Under the pieces are notes generated by a model that was given only the letters and a program-made list of their open reading frames with translations, searched no databases and was not told the origin of the DNA. From positions 1 to 64,000 of the forward strand of contig NZ_JBEPKD010000009.1 of assembly GCF_040544555.1 (NCBI RefSeq): a stretch of DNA of 64,000 nt. Direction: 5' to 3'. Shown piece by piece: positions 14,654-24,088 of the stretch (the stretch's first letter is position 1; the number at the start of each line of letters is the position of its first letter). A program made the translations under genes and the position numbers. The stretch comes from Halalkalibacter oceani (GTDB taxonomy: Bacteria > Bacillota > Bacilli > Bacillales > Bacillaceae_D).

Positions 14654-14882
14654 AAAAAATAAACTGGTCGTAAATTGTTTCTGCTTCTTCATAAGAGGTG
14701 AAAAGCGCGTCATCTTCTTCCATAATATGGTAATCGTCGAACAAAAATAAGGCAAGCCGTCCTGTACCATCCGGATCTCTCGCTACCGTCGCCTGCTGAA
14801 TTGTCGAAGCAGTCGGCGTTTGCGGATCACGGTAAATAATGTAGACGCTCTGCCCTTCTTCAAGCTCGTATAAATCAATCAT
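14652..14882 (-). CDS. SplA-like regulatory protein
   Basis: A 76-residue acidic protein that resembles SplA, the TRAP-like negative regulator of the spore photoproduct lyase operon in B. subtilis: a VYIIYRDP strand near the start, a LALFLFDDYHIMEEDDALF core and a SYEEAE helix near the end. AAGGAGG lies seven bases before the ATG. No splB lyase gene is nearby, so it either acts at a distance or has another target. The match rests on remembered family features; confidence is moderate. Confidence 0.6.
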   Translation of the reverse strand: MIDLYELEEGQSVYIIYRDPQTPTASTIQQATVARDPDGTGRLALFLFDDYHIMEEDDALFTSYEEAETIYDQFIF

Positions 14883-14930
14883 GGGCGGGCCTCCTTTTTC
14901 ATTGGTTTGCCCACCCATGCTTTTCTTTAT

Positions 14931-15863
14931 TCAGCGAATTGTCGTTTCTTCCTCAACATTCTTTTGTACGGTAATCCCCCGGCTCGCCGGCTTCAGCAAT
15001 TCAACCTGAAAATCCGGAAACCGACGTTGCAGAACGTCCTGAATTCCTTGCCCTCGCTGGTAAGGCGCGATGCAGAGCATCGTCGGGCCGGCTCCGCTTA
15101 ATGCCGCGCCATAAGCCTCTGTTTCCTTGACCGCAACTGTCATCACTTCTTCGAGATGGGGGACAAGCTCCTTTCGGTAAGGGTGATGAAAAACGTCCTC
15201 CGTCATCATCGCTCCCGCTTTTTCCCAGTCCCCTTGAAGCAAGGCGGCAACGAGCACGTTAGCTACGGAGCTTCCACGCACCGCCTGTTGATAGGATAGC
15301 GTATCTGGAAGAACGCCCCTTGCTTTTTTTGTTTTCAGCTCTTCGCTTGGGACAAGCAGGATCAGATCGAGCTCCGGAACCCCGCCAAACAGCACTTCTG
15401 TCTGTTCTTCCGTATGTGTTCCAATCACCAGTCCACCATACACGGAGGCGGCTACATTGTCTGGATGCCCTTCCCAAAGTGAGGCAAAGCGTACTTTCTC
15501 ATCAGCCGTTAATGGCTCGCCCATCAGCTGGTTCGCCAGTTCAATTCCGGCGACAATCGCCGCCGCGCTGCTGCCCAGTCCCCGTGCCAGCGGAATATCG
15601 CTTTCCATCACTACTTCGCATGGGGGAAGCTCTTTACCAAGCTTAGCCGCCACATGCAGCGCCACTTGACAGATCAAATTATCCGTACCAGCTGGTACAT
15701 CCTTGAGCTCTTCCGAAACTGATTGAAACTGCCACTGATCCGCCGGCTTGACGTTCAGTGTTAAATAACGGTTAACAGCAAGGCCAACGGAATCAAAGCC
15801 TGGCCCTAGATTGGCTGAGCTGCCGGGAACCTTAATCATAAACGGTTCGCCGCTGGAACTCAT
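14931..15863 (-). CDS. thrB: Homoserine kinase
   Basis: A 310-residue GHMP kinase that phosphorylates homoserine in threonine synthesis. The ATP loop GLGSSAAAIVAG is at about residues 94-105, and the N-terminal PGSSANLGPGFDS is typical. The start ATG overlaps the TGA of thrC (ATGA) and has GGAGGGG upstream. Last gene of the operon hom-thrC-thrB, same order as in B. subtilis. Confidence 0.96.
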   Translation of the reverse strand: MSSSGEPFMIKVPGSSANLGPGFDSVGLAVNRYLTLNVKPADQWQFQSVSEELKDVPAGTDNLICQVALHVAAKLGKELPPCEVVMESDIPLARGLGSSAAAIVAGIELANQLMGEPLTADEKVRFASLWEGHPDNVAASVYGGLVIGTHTEEQTEVLFGGVPELDLILLVPSEELKTKKARGVLPDTLSYQQAVRGSSVANVLVAALLQGDWEKAGAMMTEDVFHHPYRKELVPHLEEVMTVAVKETEAYGAALSGAGPTMLCIAPYQRGQGIQDVLQRRFPDFQVELLKPASRGITVQKNVEEETTIR

Positions 15864-16924
15864 GACCGGACCCCTCCTTTAATATGAGCGAGGAAGGCCT
15901 CCTTATCATTAGGAAGGACAGCCGGCTTGACATCTACCGTCCCCATCGCTGTATTCGGGTCCTTCAGCCCATTGCCTGTTAAGACGCAGACAACCTTTGA
16001 GCCTTTTTTAATTTCGCCCGATTCAATCTGCTTCTTCAAACCGGCAATCGAAGCGGCGGAAGCCGGCTCGGCGAACACGCCCTCACGTTTAGCCAGCAGC
16101 TGATATGCTTCGAGAATTTCTTCATCTGTGACATAATCAATTTTTCCATTCGATTCTTCAGCAGCCGCTACGGCCTGCTTCCAGCTCGCAGGATTCCCGA
16201 TACGAATTGCCGTTGCAATCGTTTCAGGTTCTTCGATCACCTCATCACGGACGATCGCCGCTGCTCCTTCTGCTTCAAAACCGCGCATTTGTGGAAGGCC
16301 GGTGCCTTTTTTCTCGTTGTACTCTTTAAACCCTTTCCAGTAGGCTGTAATATTACCTGCATTCCCAACAGGAATCGCCAGCACATCGGGAGCTTGGCCC
16401 AACGCATCGCAGATTTCAAACGCTGCTGTCTTCTGCCCTTCAATCCGGTACGGATTGACAGAGTTAACAAGTGTAATCGGCTCCTGCTTACTGATCTCAC
16501 GGACGATATCAAGCGCATTATCAAAATTCCCTTTTACCTCCAGCACTTCTGCCCCGTACATCACGGCCTGAGCGAGCTTACCGAGAGCGATTTTCCCTTC
16601 CGGAATGACGACGATGCAGCGCAGGCCGGCTCTTGCGCCGTAAGCGGCCGCAGCGGCGGATGTGTTCCCTGTTGAGGCGCAAATAATCGCCTTGCTACCC
16701 TCTTCCTTCGCTTTTGCAACAGCCATTACCATGCCGCGGTCTTTAAAGGAGCCAGTCGGGTTCGCGCCTTCATACTTCACATAAACGTCCACACCCCACT
16801 CCTTCGATAAATGCTCAAGCGGAACAAGCGGTGTGTTTCCTTCACGCAGTGTCAAAAGAGGCGTCTCCTCCGTAACTGGCAACAATTCCTTATATTCCTG
16901 TATTAACCCTTTCCAACTACTCAT
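15860..16924 (-). CDS. thrC: Threonine synthase
   Basis: A 354-residue PLP enzyme that converts O-phosphohomoserine to threonine. The PLP lysine lies in PTGSFKDRGM at about residues 56-65, and the phosphate-binding glycine loop is in PVGNAGNITAY. The start MSSWKGLIQEY is chosen by GGAGG eight bases upstream; longer frames lack support. Its start codon touches the end of hom and its stop overlaps thrB, so the three genes are translationally linked. Confidence 0.96.
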   Translation of the reverse strand: MSSWKGLIQEYKELLPVTEETPLLTLREGNTPLVPLEHLSKEWGVDVYVKYEGANPTGSFKDRGMVMAVAKAKEEGSKAIICASTGNTSAAAAAYGARAGLRCIVVIPEGKIALGKLAQAVMYGAEVLEVKGNFDNALDIVREISKQEPITLVNSVNPYRIEGQKTAAFEICDALGQAPDVLAIPVGNAGNITAYWKGFKEYNEKKGTGLPQMRGFEAEGAAAIVRDEVIEEPETIATAIRIGNPASWKQAVAAAEESNGKIDYVTDEEILEAYQLLAKREGVFAEPASAASIAGLKKQIESGEIKKGSKVVCVLTGNGLKDPNTAMGTVDVKPAVLPNDKEAFLAHIKGGVRS

Positions 16925-16925
16925 C

Positions 16926-18221
16926 TTAATGTCCTCCTTCGACACGGTAACAGCTTTCAATCGACTCAATGACATCCAGCTCGGATAATTTTTTGTAAAG
17001 TGCTTCATAGTTTTGCTTGCTTGTATGGTGGGTAATGACGATCACTTCCGCTACCTCTTCCCCTTCAATCGGGAGCTGCAGCAGCTTTTCAAAGCTTACT
17101 TCATGGCTGGCAAACAGGCTCGTAACCGCCTGGAAGGTGCCGGCCTGATCAAGCACCCGGAGACGCAGGAAATATTTCGACTCGATCTCATTATCCTGCT
17201 TTAGCACGCGCTCATGCAGCGGACCCTGTACCGTTCTCCCGCTCACGCCGAGGCGCATATTTTTCATGACGGTCACAAGGTCGGACACAACAGCCGTAGC
17301 TGTCGGCAATGAACCGGCACCCGGGCCGTAGAACATCGTTTCGCCGACAGCCTCGCCGTACACATAAACCGCATTGTACTCATTATGGACAGCAGCAAGC
17401 GGATGCGTCTTCGGCAACAGTGTTGGTTCGACGCTGACTTCCACGCGGCCATCATCCCGCTTCGCCAAACCGATCAGCTTCATCGTATAGCCGAGCTGAT
17501 CACAATATTCAAGGTCCGACTTGGTGACAGAAGAAATGCCGCGCACCGACACATCATCCAAACCGACAGGCATCGAAAAGCCTAATGTCGCCAAAATCGC
17601 CATTTTGCGGGCCGCATCGAGCCCTTCGACATCCGCAGTCGGATCGCTTTCAGCAAATCCAAGCTCCTGAGCCTGCTTAAGCACGTCCTCGTATGAGCTG
17701 CCTTCCTGGATCATTTTTGTCAAAATATAATTCGTTGTTCCATTGACGATCCCCATCATCTTCGTAATTCGGTCAGCAGCCAGACCTTCGCACAGGCTGC
17801 GGATGATCGGAATACCTCCCGCTACACTTGCTTCATAATAAAGATCACAACCGTTTTCCGCGGCTACTTTCAACAATTCAGAGCCATAGAGGGCCATTAA
17901 ATCCTTGTTTGCTGTGACGACATGCTTCCCGTTTTTCAATGCTGTCAATAAATGCTCTCTCGTGGATTCAACTCCACCCATTACTTCAATAATAATATCA
18001 ATTTCCGGATCTGTTAATACGTCATTTATATCATCGGTTATGAACGCTCCATCAAAATCAACGGGGCGATGCTTCTGTTTATCACGAACTAATACTTTGG
18101 TTACCGTGACAGGACAGCCAACTTGATGACGCAATTCCTCCTGGTGACGGCTAATGATTGATACAACTCCCGTACCTACTGTCCCTAGACCTAGTAAACC
18201 AACTCGAACCTCCGCTGACAT
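16926..18221 (-). CDS. hom: Homoserine dehydrogenase
   Basis: A 431-residue NAD(P)-dependent enzyme that reduces aspartate semialdehyde to homoserine. The Rossmann loop GLLGLGTVGTG opens the protein, ANKDLMALYG holds the catalytic lysine, and the last 80 residues form an ACT domain, the usual site of threonine feedback. AAGGAG lies eight bases before the ATG; the longer frame to 18341 is unsupported. First gene of the threonine operon. Confidence 0.96.
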   Translation of the reverse strand: MSAEVRVGLLGLGTVGTGVVSIISRHQEELRHQVGCPVTVTKVLVRDKQKHRPVDFDGAFITDDINDVLTDPEIDIIIEVMGGVESTREHLLTALKNGKHVVTANKDLMALYGSELLKVAAENGCDLYYEASVAGGIPIIRSLCEGLAADRITKMMGIVNGTTNYILTKMIQEGSSYEDVLKQAQELGFAESDPTADVEGLDAARKMAILATLGFSMPVGLDDVSVRGISSVTKSDLEYCDQLGYTMKLIGLAKRDDGRVEVSVEPTLLPKTHPLAAVHNEYNAVYVYGEAVGETMFYGPGAGSLPTATAVVSDLVTVMKNMRLGVSGRTVQGPLHERVLKQDNEIESKYFLRLRVLDQAGTFQAVTSLFASHEVSFEKLLQLPIEGEEVAEVIVITHHTSKQNYEALYKKLSELDVIESIESCYRVEGGH

Positions 18222-18536
18222 GCTCCCCACTCCTTTTCCACCATGTATACCTAAAATGAACATGTGTTTATCTATAAAGGACATTATAGACCTGTTCTCC
18301 TCATAGCACAAGAGGATTTTTCTGTTTTTTTCATTATACACAAATCCCTATAAAAAAACGCACGCAACGGGCGAAGCGGCTCTCTTGTTTTCAAAGACAG
18401 GGGCGCAGCTGTGCAGAAGGAAAGCCGTCCCGTTTTCCTGCGCTTTCCTCCACTAAAAAACGCCCAGCGTCTTTTGTAAGAAGCACTGCGCGTTATCCGT
18501 TTTGTTGCTTTTGACTCCAGCTTCCATTGGGACAGT
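18222..18536 (-). promoter_or_regulatory. Upstream region of hom with hairpins and a -10 box
   Basis: On the minus strand the yutH terminator comes first (ACGC-CAG pairing with CTG-GCGT, then a run of T, about 18465-18500). A nested hairpin follows (AACGGG/CCCGTT with GGCTTTC/GAGAGCC) whose GCAACGGGCGAAGCGGCT end, 18364-18381, matches the element at 14535. TATAAT at 18333-18338 could be the -10 of the threonine operon. No T-box motif was seen. Confidence 0.5.
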
Positions 18537-19571
18537 TCATTGGGCGAGCCATTCGATGACCGGCAGCTGTCCACCGGCTTTTGCCGGCAAGATGAACGCC
18601 GCGAATTCTTTAAGGAATTTCTCGTTTTCCCCTTCCGTATCAAGCAATTGAAAGAGATGCTGCCCCGCACTGATCTGCTCTTCGCGAATCTGACTGCTAT
18701 AATAGTCTTCGACAGCTTCAAAATAATGCAATGGAAAAACGAGGCGCGCATATAGAAGCCGCCACGAATACGAACTTAATGTCTCATATTGCTCATAGGT
18801 CGTCAGGAAGCTCTCAATTTGATTCCACGAGAAAGAACGCTGGTCACGCCGCTGATCCCGAATCCATTCAGCGAGATCACGGCACGGGTGATCATACACA
18901 AACTCGGTCGGCCGTTTGACAATCGCTCCATGTTCTGAAAGGACGAGCCATGTATGGTCGGTGTAGCGCCGATGGCAAATCGTCGGCCGTTCTTGTTCTT
19001 TGCTCGGATCGTCGAGCATCGCATCGACAACAAATTGAATTGCATTTTCTGTCAGTCCCATATAATAAGGAAAAGAAAATAAAAAAGCTTCATCCACATA
19101 CGATTGAGGTCCTTGATACAGAAGCTGCTGATACCAGCCCTCTAATTGATCAAGCCTCGTTTCCCACAGCTTATGCCATTGACCGAAAAACTCGTACTGC
19201 CGTGCTTCGTAGGGCATCTGCCGGCCGTAATAGTGAATCGCGGCCAAATGCGCTCCTTGATCGGCCTCGCTGCGCACCCTCATCTGACTTTCCTCCAGCA
19301 ACGGCGGCAACGCACACAGATAAACGAGCTGGCCATCAATCAGACCCGCTCTCTGTCCCCGCAACGTCGGCAACGGAGTAAGGATCGTCGTATCTCCGAT
19401 TGATTTCATATAATCAGTAAAAGCAATCATTTCTTCTTCTCTGAGCATCGACTCTTCTTTCGGCAATAAAATATAGGATTGTCCGCCGGCCTCAAAGGCA
19501 TCGTACATGCCGACATGAAACCTTTCTTCACAGTAGAGTCCGTATACGTCATACACATTCCGCTCAAACAT
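18537..19571 (-). CDS. yutH: Spore coat-associated protein YutH
   Basis: A 344-residue protein of the CotS/YutH group, which has a kinase-like (aminoglycoside phosphotransferase) fold and associates with the spore coat. There is no signal peptide. A conserved-looking HRRYTDHTWLV segment lies near residue 220, where related proteins have HGD-type catalytic residues, so catalysis is doubtful. AGGAGGAG precedes the ATG. In B. subtilis yutG follows; here the 14-kb heme island separates them. Confidence 0.85.
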   Translation of the reverse strand: MFERNVYDVYGLYCEERFHVGMYDAFEAGGQSYILLPKEESMLREEEMIAFTDYMKSIGDTTILTPLPTLRGQRAGLIDGQLVYLCALPPLLEESQMRVRSEADQGAHLAAIHYYGRQMPYEARQYEFFGQWHKLWETRLDQLEGWYQQLLYQGPQSYVDEAFLFSFPYYMGLTENAIQFVVDAMLDDPSKEQERPTICHRRYTDHTWLVLSEHGAIVKRPTEFVYDHPCRDLAEWIRDQRRDQRSFSWNQIESFLTTYEQYETLSSYSWRLLYARLVFPLHYFEAVEDYYSSQIREEQISAGQHLFQLLDTEGENEKFLKEFAAFILPAKAGGQLPVIEWLAQ

Positions 19572-19671
19572 TGGCTCTCCTCCTTACCGCTCCAAAAGCC
19601 CATTTCCCTTTTTTAGTCTATGTACCTAAAAGGGAGAATGTGTATAATCGTTCTTATTTCTGACATAAGGT

Positions 19672-20430
19672 TTAATCAGCCCGTACTTTGCCGTGAATGA
19701 CAAGACGCCCGTCCGCCGGATCGGCGACATAATCGCATGTGGACAAGGTGACGATTTTATCGTCAGCAGTTATGTCAACTTCAGCTTGATGCAAAGAGCG
19801 CGCCTGGATCTCTTCGATGAAAGACAGGAACGCTTCATCGCTGTGAAAATCAGTCTCTAAATAATAAAAATCGGTCGTCGTCCGGTACACAGCGAAGATC
19901 TCGATCTGATAGCTGTCTGTCAGCGTCTCAATCGTAAACATTTTATGTCGTTTCAGAAAGTCAGGCTCGACAAACTTTTGCAAGCCGGCAAACATCGAGC
20001 CATCGCGCATATGATGGCCGTAAATAATCGTATGGCGCTCCTGCAATGGCGCTGCGTTGCGATAATCAACGAAAATGCTTCCTGCCCGCTGCTTCTCCCC
20101 TTTATAGTCCAATGACAAATACGTTTCATTGTCGGCTGCCTGAAGAAGGGGATAGTCGACCGGTGTCCCGTCAATCTGAATCCAGCCGATGATATCTTCA
20201 TTCAAGCGCCGCAGCTTTTCAAAACGCGGCTCCTCAACCTGCTTTTGTTCAGATAGAGCAGCCGCTGGGAGTACCGGCGCCGGTTCATAAAGCTGTCGCG
20301 CTTCTTCCAGCGTTCCCTCGTTCTGCTTCCCCTCCACATAAACATCCGTTACGTGAAACAGAGAAAATCCGCTTACCGTTACACAAAGACTGATACCAAT
20401 ACGTTGATATATCCCGGCCAGCTTCTTCAT
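19672..20430 (-). CDS. srtB: Class B sortase
   Basis: A 252-residue membrane-anchored transpeptidase that links proteins with an NPxTx-type signal to the cell wall. A single N-terminal membrane segment is at about residues 10-28. The catalytic triad is visible: His in IIYGHHMRDGSMF, Cys in VTLSTCDY and Arg in DGRLVIHGK, with the class B spacing. It is the last gene of the heme island, nine bases after the ATPase, and its likely substrate is the NEAT protein at 28567-29292, which ends in NPKTAD. Confidence 0.92.
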   Translation of the reverse strand: MKKLAGIYQRIGISLCVTVSGFSLFHVTDVYVEGKQNEGTLEEARQLYEPAPVLPAAALSEQKQVEEPRFEKLRRLNEDIIGWIQIDGTPVDYPLLQAADNETYLSLDYKGEKQRAGSIFVDYRNAAPLQERHTIIYGHHMRDGSMFAGLQKFVEPDFLKRHKMFTIETLTDSYQIEIFAVYRTTTDFYYLETDFHSDEAFLSFIEEIQARSLHQAEVDITADDKIVTLSTCDYVADPADGRLVIHGKVRAD

Positions 20431-20439
20431 ACGCTCCCC

Positions 20440-21210
20440 CTAAATTCCTTTCGGCACGACAAACAGACCCATTTCTTCGTCTTCTTTAATCAATACGTCA
20501 ACTCCATAAACCGCTTTAAACATCTCAGCCGTCAGCATCTCCTCCGGCGTTCCTTCAAGGATGATCTCCCCTGCTTTCATCACGATTAAGCGGTCGCTGT
20601 AGCGAATCGCCTGATTAACGTCATGCAGCACCATGACAATCGTCAGTCCGTAGCGCTCGTTTAAGCTTTTGACAAGCTCCAAAATTTCAAATTGAAAGTA
20701 CATATCTAAATAGGTGGTCGGTTCATCGAGAAACAGGATCGGTGTTTTCTGGGCGAGCGCCATCGCAATCCAGACGCGTTGCCGCTCCCCTCCCGACAGC
20801 TGCGTAATCGTTTTTTCCCGTTTTTCCGTCAGGTTCGTACATGCCAGCGCCCAGTCAATCGCTGCGTCGTCCTCGTCATGCTGCGGCGTCAAAAAACGTC
20901 GGTGCGCCAAACGGCCAAAACTCGTCAGCTTCTCGACCGTCATGTCAACCGGGGCATCATTCTGCTGGTGAACGACGGCCAATTTTTTTGCCAGCTCCTT
21001 CGGTTTGTATTGGTTCAGCGTTTTGCCGTCTAACAGAATTTGCCCGCCCTGAGGCAAATAGCTTTTTGAAAGAACGCCAAGCAACGTCGACTTTCCGCTT
21101 CCGTTCGGGCCGATAATCGTCGTCACCTTTCCCTGTTCAATTTCGCAGCTGACATTCGTTAACTGCGCTGTTTTCTCATCATATGAAAATGTAATCTCTT
21201 TAGCTTCCAT
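20440..21210 (-). CDS. Heme/iron ABC importer ATPase (system 1)
   Basis: A 256-residue ATPase of the FecE/FhuC type that drives uptake of iron-siderophore or heme. Walker A GPNGSGKST, signature LSGGERQR and Walker B LFLDEPTTYLD are intact. The ATG at 21210 lies inside the end of the permease gene, so the two overlap by 11 bases and are coupled; a GTG four codons earlier is an alternative. Substrate is taken to be heme from the NEAT proteins, sortase and IsdG around it. Confidence 0.92.
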   Translation of the reverse strand: MEAKEITFSYDEKTAQLTNVSCEIEQGKVTTIIGPNGSGKSTLLGVLSKSYLPQGGQILLDGKTLNQYKPKELAKKLAVVHQQNDAPVDMTVEKLTSFGRLAHRRFLTPQHDEDDAAIDWALACTNLTEKREKTITQLSGGERQRVWIAMALAQKTPILFLDEPTTYLDMYFQFEILELVKSLNERYGLTIVMVLHDVNQAIRYSDRLIVMKAGEIILEGTPEEMLTAEMFKAVYGVDVLIKEDEEMGLFVVPKGI

Positions 21211-22183
21211 GGATGCGATCACTCTTTCTTAGCATAAAGATTAAAAACGGTCCGCCGATGACAGCCATAATGATTGAGGCGGGAATTTCATTCGGCGCAA
21301 TGACGAGCCGCCCGAGTGTATCGGCTGTCAGGACGAGCAGCGCCCCGGCCAACGCTGAAAAAGGAATCAGTACTTTATGGTCTGTGCCGACAATTTGCCG
21401 GGCAATATGTGGCACGAGCAAGCCAACAAAAGCAATCACTCCGGCAACGGCTGTCGCGACCGCCGCCAGCAGCACGGCGACTGCTGAAATAATCAGCCGC
21501 AGCCTACTTAATTGAAAGCCAAGATTTCGCGCCGTTTTATCCTGTAACGCTAGCACATTGCACCACGTCGTCAAAAAGAGAGAAAGGATCAAACCGAGCG
21601 AGCCGTAGATCAGAACGAGGTCAACCTCACTCCATGTTTTCATCGCCAGGCTGGAGACTGTCGCATGAGTGACGCTCGAATAGCCGACGAAGTAGATAAA
21701 AGACTGGTTTAAGCCGGTAAACACCGCGTTTACCGCGACCCCGACAAGAATCATCCGCAGCGGGCTCAGCCCTGATTTCCAGGAAAAAGCGTACACTAAA
21801 AAGCAGGCCAGCGCCCCGCCGATAAAAGCGAACAATGGCGCATAAAAAAACGTCATCGGATAAGCGGTGACAATTAACAGGAACACAAACCTGCTTCCCG
21901 CCGCAACGCCGATAATTCCCGCTTCGGCCAGCGGGTTCCGCATGACTGCCTGCAGCAGAACGCCGGAAACGGCGAGTGCTGCCCCTGTGAATAAAGAAAT
22001 AATAATCCGCGGAAAACGCAAATCCTTAATAATGAGCACCGTCTCATTCGGTTCAGAAATGAACCCTTTAATCAGTTCCGTAATCGTAACTTGCAGGCTG
22101 CCCGTCGTCGCTGAAAAAAGGCTAACGACAACGAGCAGGCAGCTGACAGAGACAAAGCTCCAAATGATTTTCTGTTTTTGCAA
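21200..22183 (-). CDS. Heme/iron ABC importer permease (system 1)
   Basis: A 327-residue integral membrane protein of the FecCD family with about nine to ten membrane segments. The conserved GVLLQAVMRNPLAEAGIIGV block near residue 80 and the cytoplasmic coupling region GVIAFVGLLVPHIAR near residue 265 identify the family. The start is TTG with AGGTGAAGAG upstream. It lies between its binding protein and its ATPase. Confidence 0.93.
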   Translation of the reverse strand: MQKQKIIWSFVSVSCLLVVVSLFSATTGSLQVTITELIKGFISEPNETVLIIKDLRFPRIIISLFTGAALAVSGVLLQAVMRNPLAEAGIIGVAAGSRFVFLLIVTAYPMTFFYAPLFAFIGGALACFLVYAFSWKSGLSPLRMILVGVAVNAVFTGLNQSFIYFVGYSSVTHATVSSLAMKTWSEVDLVLIYGSLGLILSLFLTTWCNVLALQDKTARNLGFQLSRLRLIISAVAVLLAAVATAVAGVIAFVGLLVPHIARQIVGTDHKVLIPFSALAGALLVLTADTLGRLVIAPNEIPASIIMAVIGGPFLIFMLRKSDRIHGS

Positions 22184-22210
22184 AGCTCTTCACCTATTTT
22201 CTCTAAAAAA

Positions 22211-23119
22211 TCATCGCTGAGACGGATAGAGCATTTCGATCAGTTCATCGAGCGCTTCGGCAGCAGCCAGATTGGCAGTCGTGCCAAACAGCTCTTCTTC
22301 AAGATCATAGACCCGGCCATTTTTCACCGCATCAAAATGCTTCCAAATATCATTTTGTTTAAATTCCTGATCAAACATCTCGACGACTTCCTCTGGCATG
22401 CCGTGAGCCGCACGCAAAATAACATCAGGATTCGACTGCTGCAAATATTCGGTGTTTGAGGCGACATATTCCACGCTCTCTCCAGTCACAACATTGATTC
22501 CGCCGCTCAGTTTAACGAGATCACCGATGTATGAGTGCTCCGTTGCGACTAAATAACTGCCGGGAATACCGAGCAAAATCAAGACGGTCGGCGGCTCATT
22601 TTGCGCGGTCTGCTCCTGAATGTCTGCGACTTTTCCCTCCAGCCTCGTGACGATCTCCGCAGCCTGAGCCTCGCGTTCATAAGCCTCTCCCAGCCCGGTT
22701 ATCGAATGGAGCATTTCCTGAAGGCTGTCCAGTTCAACAAATTTGGCCTCAATGCCGACCTCCTCGAACACCGGTCGCAAATCGTACTCCAATGTCGAAA
22801 CCGACAACACTTCCGTCGGATTCAGCGCCCGGATCATTTCCAAATCAGGCGTTTTGACATTGCCAACCTCCAGCACCCCGTCATAGCGTGGCGGCAGTTC
22901 CTTATAGCTTGTTGGCACGCCAACCAAATCAAGCTCCAGTTCGTCCATAATTTCCGTGATCGCCACTGTCGTCGATATGATTCGTGGTTCCTGCTCTCCT
23001 TCTGTGATCTCCTTTTCCGCTTCACCATCCGCATGCTCTGTCCCACTTCCTTGAGCCGAGCATGCGGCAAGGGCAACGAGCAGGAGACAGAGAAGAAAAG
23101 CCGAAATCGTTTTATTCAC
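22211..23119 (-). CDS. Heme/iron ABC importer substrate-binding lipoprotein (system 1)
   Basis: A 302-residue lipoprotein of the helical-backbone metal receptor group (IsdE/FhuD type). The lipobox LVALAACS gives a mature N-terminal Cys at about residue 20, followed by an acidic linker. The two lobes are joined by a long helix. Start is GTG with GGGGGA upstream. It hands heme to the FecCD permease 27 bases downstream. It follows directly on the NEAT/copper-amine-oxidase-like protein and is part of the same operon. Confidence 0.9.
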   Translation of the reverse strand: MNKTISAFLLCLLLVALAACSAQGSGTEHADGEAEKEITEGEQEPRIISTTVAITEIMDELELDLVGVPTSYKELPPRYDGVLEVGNVKTPDLEMIRALNPTEVLSVSTLEYDLRPVFEEVGIEAKFVELDSLQEMLHSITGLGEAYEREAQAAEIVTRLEGKVADIQEQTAQNEPPTVLILLGIPGSYLVATEHSYIGDLVKLSGGINVVTGESVEYVASNTEYLQQSNPDVILRAAHGMPEEVVEMFDQEFKQNDIWKHFDAVKNGRVYDLEEELFGTTANLAAAEALDELIEMLYPSQR

Positions 23120-23149
23120 CGCGAATCCCCCAATCTGATTTGTTCAAAA

Positions 23150-24016
23150 TTAGTTTCGAATCGTGACCCGTTGCTGAGTCTGATTCCACTCAACTGTCGC
23201 TCCTAATTGCTCGGAAATAAAACGAAGTGGAACAAAAGTAGTTCCTTGCTTGATTTCCGGCGCTGCTTCAATTGTGTGCCGGGCCCCGTTCACTTGAATC
23301 ACCTGACTTCCTTCATGAAGAACAAGCGTTTTTCCATCAACGGTGACCGTTACACTTCGTTCACTGCCATTCCACATCACGTCCGCGCCTAAATGCTCGC
23401 TAATAAACCGTAATGGAACGAGTGTCCGGTTGCTCTTGACATAGGGTGCTGCGAGCAGCTGATGCTGGGCACCGTTTGAGGTCACTGCTTTTGAGTTAAT
23501 ATGAAGGACGATGACATCTCCGTTCGGTTGAGCGGAAGGGGGAGGTGATGAAGGTGTTGCCGGTCGGATGGATGTCTTGTCAAGCTGAATGCGGATATCG
23601 TAATCAGCATCATACAAAAATCCAGGCAAATTCATGTACACACTGACCCAGGCCTCAATGGGCGCCGCAAAACTGGTCACCTCGAATTCCACAGCCCTTG
23701 TATTGGCTGCCTCGTTTTGTGAAATGACGTTGGCATCTGTCAGCACGCCATTTTGGTTTACTTTAAAGCCGGTAATCGATTTGCTGTCCGTTAACGTAAA
23801 CGACACATATGCTTTTCCGTCGCGCACAGTCAACGTGCCCGGTTTTTCAACGTAATCATTCATCATTGATTGCTCATTCTCGCCAGCCTTTACTACAAGA
23901 AAGTCAATCGAGTACGTCCCCTCTTCCAGCTCGCTGACCGCCTGTGCACTTACCGATAATGACAAAACAAACAAGCTGAAAACTGTCACAATCATTGCAA
24001 ATAGCATCTTATTCAT
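23150..24016 (-). CDS. Secreted NEAT protein with copper amine oxidase N-like repeats
   Basis: A 288-residue secreted protein. The signal peptide covers about residues 1-25. A NEAT domain follows (about 30-150) with the helix region SMMNDYVEKP and the heme-ligand motif YDADY (YxxxY). After a proline-rich linker come two copies of the copper amine oxidase N-terminal-like domain, each with a VPLRFISE block (about 200 and 270), a fold common in cell-surface proteins of Bacilli. No sorting signal or SLH domain is present, so it is probably secreted or held non-covalently: a hemophore candidate. The second ATG is used because AAAGGAG is seven bases before it. Confidence 0.88.
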   Translation of the reverse strand: MNKMLFAMIVTVFSLFVLSLSVSAQAVSELEEGTYSIDFLVVKAGENEQSMMNDYVEKPGTLTVRDGKAYVSFTLTDSKSITGFKVNQNGVLTDANVISQNEAANTRAVEFEVTSFAAPIEAWVSVYMNLPGFLYDADYDIRIQLDKTSIRPATPSSPPPSAQPNGDVIVLHINSKAVTSNGAQHQLLAAPYVKSNRTLVPLRFISEHLGADVMWNGSERSVTVTVDGKTLVLHEGSQVIQVNGARHTIEAAPEIKQGTTFVPLRFISEQLGATVEWNQTQQRVTIRN

Positions 24017-24088
24017 TCTCATTCTCCTTTCCCAAGCGGATGAACGGCCTCAAAGGTCAACTCCCTTGAGGCAATTCAATCCTTTTTT

